Source: Furfurilactobacillus entadae (lineage in GTDB: Bacteria > Bacillota > Bacilli > Lactobacillales > Lactobacillaceae). Taken from it: DNA of 39,600 nt. Location of the stretch: NCBI RefSeq assembly GCF_045862745.1, contig NZ_BQXN01000021.1:1-39600 (forward strand), read 5' to 3'. Of this stretch, positions 24,081 to 32,012 are shown one piece after another. The number at the start of each line of letters is the position of its first letter. Positions within the stretch are counted from its first letter, which is position 1. The notes under the pieces were generated by a model, which did not search any database, had not been told where the DNA came from, and saw nothing but the letters and a program-made list of their open reading frames with translations. Made by a program: the position numbers and the translations under genes.

Positions 24081-24103
24081 GTAGGTACTTTTGGGTAACC
24101 TAC
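24081..24103. promoter_or_regulatory. Candidate HxlR autoregulatory operator
   Basis: GTAGGT and ACCTAC arms spaced by 11 bases, 62 bases upstream of the HxlR start on the minus strand. Position and symmetry fit an operator. Confidence 0.45.
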
Positions 24104-24110
24104 ATGCAAA

Positions 24111-24150
24111 CAAAAGACTGATCTCCTCTAACAAGAAAATCAGTCTTTTG
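24111..24150. terminator. Intrinsic terminator of the dedA-PAP2-GT operon
   Basis: CAAAAGACTGAT and ATCAGTCTTTTG form a 12-base perfect stem with a 16-base loop, downstream of the GT-C stop on the minus strand. Confidence 0.85.
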
Positions 24151-24164
24151 TTTCATATGAAACA
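24149..24164. promoter_or_regulatory. Degenerate parS-like palindrome
   Basis: TGTTTCATATGAAACA is a perfect 16-base palindrome that differs from parS at the two central bases (CG to TA). The central CG is thought to be important for ParB recognition, so function is doubtful; it may be a decayed site. Confidence 0.3.
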
Positions 24165-24183
24165 TCGAGCCATTTATACGGCA

Positions 24184-26136
24184 CTACGGTTGGGTCATCC
24201 CCGTGTAAACCAAGGACGCCGTCTTTTTTTCAGCACCATCAATCATCAACGGATGGGCTGCCAATTGATAACGGTACGTTTGCACAACATCAACCACTTG
24301 TGGCCGCCCGCTAGCATTATGCACCTTTATTTGATAATGACCCGCGGGTAACGGGCGGGATAACCGATGGACTGCGCCAGTCCCGGCGAGTTGGTAAGTT
24401 CTTTTTGTCGTTAAGTTTGTCAAACTGACGTTAACATGGCTGCCTTGATGAATCTGCACCGAGAAGTAGTTCGCCTGATGATTAAAATCAACGTTTTCCG
24501 TTATGACCGTCCCTGAACGAACACTTGTCGGTCGCGCATAATACTGCGTTGACAGCTGGCTTCGTTGGGCCGCGACGACCGTATTAACCGGTTGAGTCCG
24601 CCCAATCATCATGGACGCGGCGACGGCAGTCACACCACCAACGGTGAGGAAGAACGCCGCCGTTCCTCGAAAACGTTTAAGCGCAGCGGATGTCACCGCA
24701 TTTGTTTCCGGCACCGGAACCGCTGCCAGCGTCACCCACAGCAACGGTAAAATTGCCTGGCCGTACCGGGATTCAACTTCCCACAGTAACGTGTGAAAGG
24801 CTACGTAACCTAACGCCGTCACAAGCGCAATCAGTGCCATCACCTGCTGTGTTTTTGTTAAATCAGCCTGCCACGTTAGCAAACGAATCCCCAGCATGAG
24901 CCATAAAACGATCGAGGCCGTCGCTGCACTTATCGTGGCCAAAACTTGCAGTGTTTGGGCGTGCTGTTGATACCACCGTGGTGCCGACCGAAAGCCACCG
25001 TTATACCATGTTTGCATGTCGGTCGTATTTAAGAGGATTCCCAGTTTAACCACCCATAATTTAACCAATCCACCAACACCTAATTGCTTGATTCTGGCCG
25101 ATAACGTGGTTAAATTTGCCTTTTGGCGCGCGGCCTTATTGGGTTCTTGAATGGCCCGGCCGACGTCACTGCCCGAATACATTCCTTGACTGGTTGAATT
25201 GGTCCCCATAACCATCCAGTTGGTTACCGGAAATTCAAATTGTGTTTTCGGTTGATAATGGCTTAAACGATAGATTCCTTGTGTAGCCGGAACACTGAGG
25301 CCAAACCCCACAATAATCAAAATAACCGGAACAATGAACGGCTTAACCATTTTTTTCCGCCATAAAACAAGCAAGACAATGGCTAAGGCCGGAAGTAACA
25401 CAATTATGTTTGGCTTTAATAAATCACCGACCAAAATGGCAAGAACAAGGCCAGCGCCCTTTATCAGTTTGCCCCGTTTAGACGTTTCCGACCAATGCCA
25501 AAGGGTTCGCATCACCACAAGTAAAACGAACATGGTTGGTAGATCCGTGTAAAACACCTGAAGGTAGTACGTATAGGCAAACGGTGTGAGTGCAAAAAAC
25601 ACCAAGCCGCCAAGAACGACACCATGACGCCGACTAAGTTGCCACAATGTCCGCAGTAACACGACAATAAATCCGTCTAAGCACAACAATGAAAGCACAT
25701 GAATGGCCGTATTTGTGGTTAATCCAAATAAATTGGTCAGTCGCAGCCATAGTGACAAGAGGTAAGCGACCGGGACATTATTGGGATACCGCCAAAAGTA
25801 GGTAATCGTCCACGTTGTATGTCCGGCCGCCATTTGATCCGCCTGCGATAAAATTCGGTACGGATCATGGAAGACGGTATCTGGCATTGTTTTAAGCACA
25901 AAGAGCTGGCCCAAAACCATCAATGCCAGGCCAAGGCCCACCACCCATTTAAACGTCGGCATTGGCCACCGGTTGACCACTGGAGAAAACATTCGGGCGC
26001 TAATAAACACCAGCGCGACCACTAAAAAAATGGCCATGCCAACGTTATTTGCCATGTTCCCAACTGCGCCAATCAACAAACAAATAATTAAAATTATCGA
26101 AAAAAATCGTGGTAACTGCTTCTGAATTTTTATCAT
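24184..26136 (-). CDS. GT-C type integral membrane glycosyltransferase
   Basis: A 650-residue protein with about 11-13 membrane segments and a soluble, beta-rich C-terminal domain of about 130 residues. The first extracytoplasmic loop carries the acidic HDPYRIL motif (after MPDTVF), like the catalytic Asp of GT39/ArnT/PMT enzymes, and YYLQVFYTDLPTMFV follows. Such enzymes move a sugar from a polyprenyl phosphate carrier to an outside acceptor. It is last in the dedA-PAP2-GT2 operon, starting one codon after the GT2 stop (ATG 26136, GGAG six bases upstream). The acceptor is probably a wall or membrane glycopolymer; this is inferred. Confidence 0.8.
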   Translation of the reverse strand: MIKIQKQLPRFFSIILIICLLIGAVGNMANNVGMAIFLVVALVFISARMFSPVVNRWPMPTFKWVVGLGLALMVLGQLFVLKTMPDTVFHDPYRILSQADQMAAGHTTWTITYFWRYPNNVPVAYLLSLWLRLTNLFGLTTNTAIHVLSLLCLDGFIVVLLRTLWQLSRRHGVVLGGLVFFALTPFAYTYYLQVFYTDLPTMFVLLVVMRTLWHWSETSKRGKLIKGAGLVLAILVGDLLKPNIIVLLPALAIVLLVLWRKKMVKPFIVPVILIIVGFGLSVPATQGIYRLSHYQPKTQFEFPVTNWMVMGTNSTSQGMYSGSDVGRAIQEPNKAARQKANLTTLSARIKQLGVGGLVKLWVVKLGILLNTTDMQTWYNGGFRSAPRWYQQHAQTLQVLATISAATASIVLWLMLGIRLLTWQADLTKTQQVMALIALVTALGYVAFHTLLWEVESRYGQAILPLLWVTLAAVPVPETNAVTSAALKRFRGTAAFFLTVGGVTAVAASMMIGRTQPVNTVVAAQRSQLSTQYYARPTSVRSGTVITENVDFNHQANYFSVQIHQGSHVNVSLTNLTTKRTYQLAGTGAVHRLSRPLPAGHYQIKVHNASGRPQVVDVVQTYRYQLAAHPLMIDGAEKKTASLVYTGMTQP

Positions 26137-26139
26137 CAC

Positions 26140-27066
26140 TTACTCCAGCACTGTTTGGATTGTGTAACGTGGTCGTCCTTTTACCTCGATCATAATTTTG
26201 CCAATGTATTCACCAACAATGCCGATCCCAATCATCTGGCCGCCACCTAATAACCATAACGAGGTCATCAGTGGTGACCAGCCGTGGTGGACTAGTCCCG
26301 CTAAGCCCATTACAACGGCTAATAAACACACGAATGCTCCGACAATAAGTAACAACCGGATCGGGGCAACCGTCAGACTCGTAATGCCATCCCACGCAAA
26401 CGCCAGCATCTTTTTAAGCGGGTACTTTGATTCTCCTGCTAGCCGAGGCGTTCGTTTATAGTAAACCGCACCAGTCGGATAACCTAAGCGGGGAATCAGT
26501 CTGCGAATAAATAAGTTTCGCTCGGGATAGGCCAAAAGTGTTTCAACGGCACGCCGCGACATCAATCGAAAATCGGCATGATTGGGAACCAGCTCGATGC
26601 CCAACGCGCGAAGCACCTTGTAATAGCTCTGGGCAGACGTCCGTTTAAACCACCCATCCGTTTCGCGATTATTGCGAACCCCGTCCACGATGTCCATCCC
26701 GTCCATGGCCTGCTCAACCATTTCAGGGATTTTGTCTGGATCATCCTGTAGATCTGCATCGATCGTGACCATCAAGTCGGCCGTTTTAACCGCCTCTGCC
26801 AGTCCCGCCATTAACGCCTGCTGGTGCCCAAAATTCCGAGAAAAACGAAGCCCGCGCACCCGTGCATTCTGTTCATGCATTTTTGTGATGATCGACCACG
26901 TCTTGTCCGTGGAACAATCATCAACAATTAACAGATCAGCACGTTGGTTTAACGGATTGTTCGCCGCAATCCCATCCTCAATGGCCAGCAACCGCTGAAC
27001 AGAAACCGTTAATACGGCCGCTTCGTTATAGGCAGGAATGATGATCGTTAGTTTTGTTGTCATCAT
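26140..27066 (-). CDS. GtrB-like polyprenyl-phosphate glycosyltransferase (GT2)
   Basis: A 308-residue GT2/DPM1-like enzyme: IIIPAYNEAAVL at the N-terminus, LLIVDDCSTDKTW (about 46-58), the DxD-type TIDADLQDDP (about 99-108), RRLIPRLGYP (about 187-197) and two C-terminal membrane segments (about 233-258 and 266-288). It would transfer a sugar from a nucleotide donor to undecaprenyl phosphate on the inner face of the membrane, to be flipped and used by the GT-C partner. ATG overlaps the PAP2 stop in ATGA. Confidence 0.9.
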   Translation of the reverse strand: MMTTKLTIIIPAYNEAAVLTVSVQRLLAIEDGIAANNPLNQRADLLIVDDCSTDKTWSIITKMHEQNARVRGLRFSRNFGHQQALMAGLAEAVKTADLMVTIDADLQDDPDKIPEMVEQAMDGMDIVDGVRNNRETDGWFKRTSAQSYYKVLRALGIELVPNHADFRLMSRRAVETLLAYPERNLFIRRLIPRLGYPTGAVYYKRTPRLAGESKYPLKKMLAFAWDGITSLTVAPIRLLLIVGAFVCLLAVVMGLAGLVHHGWSPLMTSLWLLGGGQMIGIGIVGEYIGKIMIEVKGRPRYTIQTVLE

Positions 27067-27716
27067 GCGCGACTCCTTTCCGGTAAAACACGGCGAAGCA
27101 CGCCCGTCAGTGGCTTTTCAAACGACGTTATCAGCAGCCAATATCCGGTTGCCAGTAATACGCTGGCGAGCACATCTGAAAAGAAGTGGTCGCGCAGGTA
27201 AACGCGGGAAAGTGCCACAAGGACGATCCACAAGATGCCAGCAAACTTAATCAGGAGCCGTGCTTCCTGCCCCTTTACCAGCGGAATAACTAACGTCAGG
27301 AGTGTCAATACAAGGATGGTCGTACAAAACGTGTGGCCACTTGGAAAACTAAACCCGGTGTCTGCAACCAGTTGGTGAACCGGACGTGGTCTGGCAATGA
27401 CCTGCTTTATCATATCAGCTACCGCTGCACCCACCAACTGAACTGCCCCAAACCACAAACTAATGACCGCATTTCGTTTGATCCACAGAACTACACACAG
27501 TAAAGCCGTGAGGCCAATGACAACCGCTGGACTCCCAAGTACCGCCACCCCCTTTAAGATCATGGTGTTAAACGGCCCCACCATCTTTGCAACCATGTGG
27601 CTAACACTTCGATCCATCGACTGAAGCCAGGTCATGTGCCCTGAAACACTCACGGCCAGCCCCACAAAACAAACCAATAATAAACTGCCTAACACCTGTT
27701 TTTGTCTAACTTTCAT
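27063..27716 (-). CDS. PAP2 family phosphatase
   Basis: A 217-residue membrane protein with five or six segments and the three acid-phosphatase motifs: KQVIARPRP (about 118-126), FPSGHTF (about 143-149) and SRVYLRDHFFSDV (about 185-197). This family dephosphorylates undecaprenyl pyrophosphate (PgpB/BcrC-type) or related lipids at the outer face. It overlaps the dedA stop by 11 bases and the GT2 start by four, so the three are translationally coupled. Confidence 0.92.
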   Translation of the reverse strand: MKVRQKQVLGSLLLVCFVGLAVSVSGHMTWLQSMDRSVSHMVAKMVGPFNTMILKGVAVLGSPAVVIGLTALLCVVLWIKRNAVISLWFGAVQLVGAAVADMIKQVIARPRPVHQLVADTGFSFPSGHTFCTTILVLTLLTLVIPLVKGQEARLLIKFAGILWIVLVALSRVYLRDHFFSDVLASVLLATGYWLLITSFEKPLTGVLRRVLPERSRA

Positions 27717-28362
27717 TTTGCTCCCCCTTACGGTGCTGCAAGCCCATAATCCCCGCAGGTAGCACCGAAATCACAATAATGGCCACCATAATAAGTTCAA
27801 AGTGTGCCTTAACAAACGGAATGTTGCCAAAGAAATAGCCCGCGCCTAAGGCAACTAAGACCCACGTGAGGCCACCAAGGATATTGTAAATCACAAAATC
27901 CCGGTAGCGCATTTTACTAATCCCTGCTGTAAACGGAATGAAGGTTCGCACAATCGGAACAAACCGACCAAGAAAAATGGCGCTCCGCCCGTGCTTTTCA
28001 AAGAATGCCGCCGTTTGTTGTAAATGTTTTGGATTGATAAAACGACTTAGTTTTTCATTGTGGGTCAAGTACACCCCAAAATGCTCACCAATTTCAAAGT
28101 TGATTGAATCACCCAAAATTGCCGCAATGCCAAGGCTGATGATTAACGCCCAAATATTCAGCGAATGACTACTCATCGCCGCTAATGACCCACACAGAAA
28201 CAGCAGTGAATCTCCCGGTAAAAACGGAAAGACGATAAGACCCGTTTCAATAAAGACCACAGCAAACAAGACCAGGTAAATCCAACCACCAAATTGTCCA
28301 ATGAGTTGTGGTAACAATTGATTAAGGTTCGGTATTAATGTTGTCGCTAATAAAACAGTCAT
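27706..28362 (-). CDS. DedA family membrane protein (VTT domain)
   Basis: A 218-residue DedA/SNARE-associated protein with about five hydrophobic segments. Motifs: FIETGLIVFPFLPGDSLLF, GDSINFEIGEHFG, the conserved FLGRFVPIVRTFIPFTAG and YNILGGLTW. Members of this family include undecaprenyl-phosphate flippases (UptA), which fits the next gene's role as a C55-PP phosphatase. ATG 28362 is preferred, with AAGGGG eight bases upstream; the extension to 28440 lacks an SD. First gene of the operon. Confidence 0.92.
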   Translation of the reverse strand: MTVLLATTLIPNLNQLLPQLIGQFGGWIYLVLFAVVFIETGLIVFPFLPGDSLLFLCGSLAAMSSHSLNIWALIISLGIAAILGDSINFEIGEHFGVYLTHNEKLSRFINPKHLQQTAAFFEKHGRSAIFLGRFVPIVRTFIPFTAGISKMRYRDFVIYNILGGLTWVLVALGAGYFFGNIPFVKAHFELIMVAIIVISVLPAGIMGLQHRKGEQNES

Positions 28363-28553
28363 AAACAGGACCCCTTCTCCTTCAAGTTGTGGTGCTTTAG
28401 GTATGTTCAAAGCATAGCGAACCATTACAGTCCGTCCCACTACTAAAAGTTGAAGTAAAACTCAATTTTCTTTAGATTTCCCATGCCAAATGCTGATAAA
28501 TCAGCAATAAGGCGACTAACCTTTGCGAAGCCTCATCTCAATTAAACCAAAAA

Positions 28554-28599
28554 AAGTACCCCTAATTGGCAAATATTACTCGCTCAATTAGGGACACTT
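28554..28599. terminator. Terminator after the histidine kinase gene
   Basis: AAGT-CCCTAATTG and CAATTAGGG-ACTT pair with a single mismatch on each side of a 16-base loop, just downstream of the minus-strand kinase stop; a run of T follows on the minus strand. Confidence 0.75.
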
Positions 28600-28616
28600 C
28601 GTCGTTCAACCTGTTT

Positions 28617-30005
28617 TTACCGGTCAGTCGTCGGGTTATCGCCGGCTGACGGTTTTGGTAAATAAACGTTAACGATGGTGCCCTTGGGTTCATTATCGTG
28701 AACCTCAAGGCGACCGCCACTTAACTCAACCAGCCTGGCCACAATGGCTAAACCAAGGCCAGTTCCTGGCACCGAACCACGAACCTCATCACTACGATAA
28801 AATCGTTCAAAAATGTGTTCCTTATCCGCTGGACTAATCCCGGTTCCCTGATCATAAACCCCAATCACACGTTCACCAGCTGCATTCACTGACAGGGTCA
28901 ATTCAACCTGACTGTCCTGTGGTGAATATTTAAAGGCGTTCATCACCAGGTTATCAATGATTTGCTCAAGTGCACCGGTATTCCCCATGATTGCCACTGC
29001 TGGGGTGATTTTAGCGGCTAACGGATGTGTAAACGTCCTGGTCAGTTTTTGCACGCGCTCCTGTAAGAACCCGCTTAAATCCATTCGGGTCATTTCAAGG
29101 ATGGACCGATCCGCCCGCGATAGTTGTAACAGCTCGTCAATTAATTGCTGCATCTGACGTGATTCCTCAGTAATGTAGTGCACCGATTTAGGAATAATTT
29201 CCGGGTTGGTTTCACCATGTCGTTCAATTAGTTGCGCGTGACTTCGAATGGTCGCGATCGGTGTTCGTAACTCATGGGCCGCATTCATCACGAACAATTT
29301 TTGCCGCTCTTGCCGGTCTGCCAGTTGCGTTAAGAGCGCGTTAAAGTTATCCGCTAGTTCGGTCACTTCCGTCGGTCGCTTTGGCACCGGCAACTGCATT
29401 GCCCCCGGTTCTTTCGAGGCCATGATGGTTTCCGTCGTTTGTGACAAATTTAAAAGTGGGTCCGTCAGCTTCTTCGTTAACCGCCGAATATACAGCGGCG
29501 CAATGACCAACGTCAGCAAGAGCAGCGTCCCCGTGACTTGCATCACGCGGACCAACACCTCAACTTGCGCATTCATTTTTTGCCACAATGTATAATAAAT
29601 GCCCCGTGCATGCGCCGTTTTTCGATATAAAAACCCGGTTCCCCGCTGATAATACAAGTGGCTCCCAAGCGGAATTTTTGTGGGTTTCGTTTGAAGAAAG
29701 CGCTCAGCATGTGGTGAAAAATAGTGTTTCACCTTCGCATCGCCACGTTTGTTATAAACGGACACATAACTCGAACTAACATCTAGCGTACTGTTCCGCC
29801 GCCAATTGACCCAATCATCATTACCATCGATCGTCGCCTTTTTAAGGCTGCTCGTGATGTGTGTGGCTGTAACACCGGCTTCTTCGAACAACTGGTGCCC
29901 AACAGCGACCACAATGAGTCCACCCATGACAATGGTGATCATGGTCACCATTGTCATTAAATTTCGCGTCATAATGGCAGAACTTGACTGCTTTTTCATT
30001 CTCAT
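28617..30005 (-). CDS. Sensor histidine kinase (HAMP, HisKA, HATPase)
   Basis: A 462-residue two-pass kinase: membrane segments at about 18-36 and 155-173 with an extracytoplasmic loop of about 115 residues, HAMP at about 175-228, the H-box with His244 (NAAHELRTP), N-box (IDNLVMNAFKYS), G1 (DQGTGI) and G2 (GTGLGLA). Its kinase core and partner are like ArlS/CiaH-class sensors. ATG 30005 is four bases after the response regulator stop, so they are co-translated. The longer frame to 30089 lies inside that gene. Signal unknown. Confidence 0.9.
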   Translation of the reverse strand: MRMKKQSSSAIMTRNLMTMVTMITIVMGGLIVVAVGHQLFEEAGVTATHITSSLKKATIDGNDDWVNWRRNSTLDVSSSYVSVYNKRGDAKVKHYFSPHAERFLQTKPTKIPLGSHLYYQRGTGFLYRKTAHARGIYYTLWQKMNAQVEVLVRVMQVTGTLLLLTLVIAPLYIRRLTKKLTDPLLNLSQTTETIMASKEPGAMQLPVPKRPTEVTELADNFNALLTQLADRQERQKLFVMNAAHELRTPIATIRSHAQLIERHGETNPEIIPKSVHYITEESRQMQQLIDELLQLSRADRSILEMTRMDLSGFLQERVQKLTRTFTHPLAAKITPAVAIMGNTGALEQIIDNLVMNAFKYSPQDSQVELTLSVNAAGERVIGVYDQGTGISPADKEHIFERFYRSDEVRGSVPGTGLGLAIVARLVELSGGRLEVHDNEPKGTIVNVYLPKPSAGDNPTTDR

Positions 30006-30009
30006 TTTT

Positions 30010-30711
30010 TCACCGGTCAATAACGTTTTCAGACAACATGTACCCAACACCACGCACGGTATGTAATAACTTACGTTTTGTGGCGTCAAAATCCAATTTA
30101 GTTCTTAAATTTCCAATGTACACATCAAGAATGTTCGGTTGACCATCAAAATCAACACCCCACACACCGTCTAACAGATCTTCTCGTGAGCATGGTTCAT
30201 TTTGATTAACCAGCAGAACCACTAACAGTTCATATTCGCGTTGCGTTAACGGAATAATCCGGTCGGCTCGTGACACACGTTTCGTTCGCGTATCCACCTG
30301 GAGGTCATCAGCTCGATAAACCACCGCGTCACTTGCTCCGCCATTTTTATGACGAAGGGCCACCTCAACGCGTGCCAGCAGTTCTTCCATTTCAAACGGT
30401 TTCGTGACGTAATCATCCGCCCCACCGGTCAGCCCGGCCACTTTATCACCAATGTAGTCACGTGCCGTTAACATGATGATGGGCACCTGACTCTCTTTTC
30501 TGATGCGACGAAGAACACTAAAGCCATCAAGATGTGGCAACATCCAATCCAGAATGATCAAATCAATCTGATTCCCATAACGACGAAACTCATCCAGCGC
30601 TTCCAATCCATCCGTCGCGACAACGACACTCATCTTTTCAAATTCGAGTTCTGTTTTTAATGAATCGGAAAGTCCCGCTTCATCCTCAACCAACAACACC
30701 GTCGTCTTCAA
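30010..30711 (-). CDS. OmpR family response regulator
   Basis: A 233-residue regulator with a receiver domain (Asp55 in LIILDWMLP, VEDE acidic pocket at 8-11, Lys in TKPF) and a C-terminal winged helix (about 130-230). It resembles ArlR/CiaR-type regulators. It precedes and is co-transcribed with the kinase gene and is itself preceded by a possible short ORF at 30796-30843. Confidence 0.93.
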   Translation of the reverse strand: MKTTVLLVEDEAGLSDSLKTELEFEKMSVVVATDGLEALDEFRRYGNQIDLIILDWMLPHLDGFSVLRRIRKESQVPIIMLTARDYIGDKVAGLTGGADDYVTKPFEMEELLARVEVALRHKNGGASDAVVYRADDLQVDTRTKRVSRADRIIPLTQREYELLVVLLVNQNEPCSREDLLDGVWGVDFDGQPNILDVYIGNLRTKLDFDATKRKLLHTVRGVGYMLSENVIDR

Positions 30712-30795
30712 GAGCTTCTCCCCTTAACGTGTTTTCCCTTATTTTAACCACAAAAAAAGTCAATTCACAGTCTTTCGGTCAACCTTGATTGCAAA

Positions 30796-30843
30796 TTAAC
30801 TTCTATCGCTTCGCATGGTGAGTTGCTCAATTTCTTCTGACAT
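30796..30843 (-). CDS. Possible 15-residue ORF upstream of the two-component system
   Basis: ATG 30843 has AAGGAG exactly seven bases upstream and opens a 15-codon frame (MSEEIEQLTMRSDRS) that ends at TAA 30796-30798, 84 bases before the response regulator start. The peptide is acidic and hydrophilic, so it is not a signal peptide. It could be a translated leader that tunes the two-component genes or an unrelated small protein. Only the ribosome binding site supports it. Confidence 0.35.
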   Translation of the reverse strand: MSEEIEQLTMRSDRS

Positions 30844-30988
30844 AAAGTCACTCCTTCAGGGATTAAAATAAGGGCTAAATTAATGTCACTTAGCATAATC
30901 AATCCTGCCGTGGCAAACTAGCTACGGTTATTGAAGGTTTTCTAAAAATTCTTTATTTTACGAATCAGGAAAAGCCCACACAACAAAA

Positions 30989-31027
30989 AAACCGCCCCTT
31001 TGGAAACATAATTTCCAAAAGAACGGT
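30989..31027 (-). terminator. Terminator of the wal operon
   Basis: AACCG (outer) and TTGGAAA/TTTCCAA (inner) make a stem with an internal mismatch region; on the minus strand it continues into TTTTTTTG. It lies about 50 bases after the walJ stop. Confidence 0.82.
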
Positions 31028-31061
31028 TACTGATTCAACTTTATTTTTTCATCCAAGCCTC

Positions 31062-31077
31062 TGTTTCACGTGAAACA
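31062..31077. promoter_or_regulatory. parS: Perfect parS site at the end of walJ
   Basis: TGTTTCACGTGAAACA matches the Firmicutes parS consensus in all 16 positions. It abuts the walJ stop codon (31078-31080) and lies before the terminator at 30989. Confidence 0.9.
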
Positions 31078-31920
31078 TTAGAGGGTCATCAACTCGGTTG
31101 CCTGATCTGGATCTGTATCCAAAATGTGGAAATCGTGTTCAACACCGAAATCTTTTTCCGCCATCATCGAAGCGACCGTTAGATGAGCCAGGCTCTTCAT
31201 GTTGTTTTCTTGACTCAAGTGTCCAAGAAAAATTCGTTTTGTCCGTTGACCCAGCACTTGCATCAGCGCCGTGGCACCATCTTCATTAGATAGATGACCC
31301 GTGTCCCCAAGAATCCGTTGTTTCAGTGACCACGGGTACGCACCCATCCGCAACATTTCCATGTCATGATTACATTCAAATAAATACGCATCCGCATTTT
31401 TAATCACGCCGGCCATTCGTTCCGAAACATACCCCGTGTCTGTCAAAATCACAAAGGATTTTCCGTCATGGTGCAGCTCATAGAATTGTGGATCAACGGC
31501 ATCATGTGACACAGGGAAGCTCTGTACATCCAAATCACCAAGAGACTGAATTTCACCAGCTTCAAGTTCAAACTTTTGGTCCAACGGGATGTTGCCAATT
31601 TTGCTGCCCATTGCCGCCCACGTTTTTTCGTTTGCGTACACATTGACCCCGTATTTGCGAGCCAAGACGCCAACACTCTTGGCATGGTCCGTATGTTCAT
31701 GCGTCACAAATAAACTATCAACATCATGCAGATCACGACCGATTTCATGCATGAGCCCATCAATTTTTTTACCTGAGAGACCTGCGTCAACCAAGATTTT
31801 ATGTTCTGGTGTCTCAATGTACGTTACGTTCCCAGCACTGCCGCTTGCTAAGACGCTGATCTGCATGCGATCCGTTGCCACCGTCGATGCCGCTACTTGC
31901 GGCTTACTTAAATCAATCAC
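31078..31920 (-). CDS. walJ: WalJ (YycJ) metallo-beta-lactamase fold hydrolase
   Basis: A 280-residue protein with the metal-binding THEHTDH motif (about residues 73-79), the LASGSAGN start and the ILGDTGHLSNEDGA and LGHLSQENN motifs of YycJ/WalJ. The family is an MBL-fold nuclease linked to the WalKR system and DNA repair or replication/division coordination; the substrate is uncertain. GTG 31920, eight bases after GGAG, gives an N-terminal addition of 18 residues relative to the usual start at the LASGS core (Met19 at 31866 is an alternative). Last gene of the wal operon. Confidence 0.92.
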   Translation of the reverse strand: MIDLSKPQVAASTVATDRMQISVLASGSAGNVTYIETPEHKILVDAGLSGKKIDGLMHEIGRDLHDVDSLFVTHEHTDHAKSVGVLARKYGVNVYANEKTWAAMGSKIGNIPLDQKFELEAGEIQSLGDLDVQSFPVSHDAVDPQFYELHHDGKSFVILTDTGYVSERMAGVIKNADAYLFECNHDMEMLRMGAYPWSLKQRILGDTGHLSNEDGATALMQVLGQRTKRIFLGHLSQENNMKSLAHLTVASMMAEKDFGVEHDFHILDTDPDQATELMTL

Positions 31921-32012
31921 TGAGCCATCTCCACTTTTTATTCCCGAATAGAAAAACTACCACCCATCGTAACACGAAATGAGTGGTAGTTTTAGTGTCT
32001 CAACTTACATTA

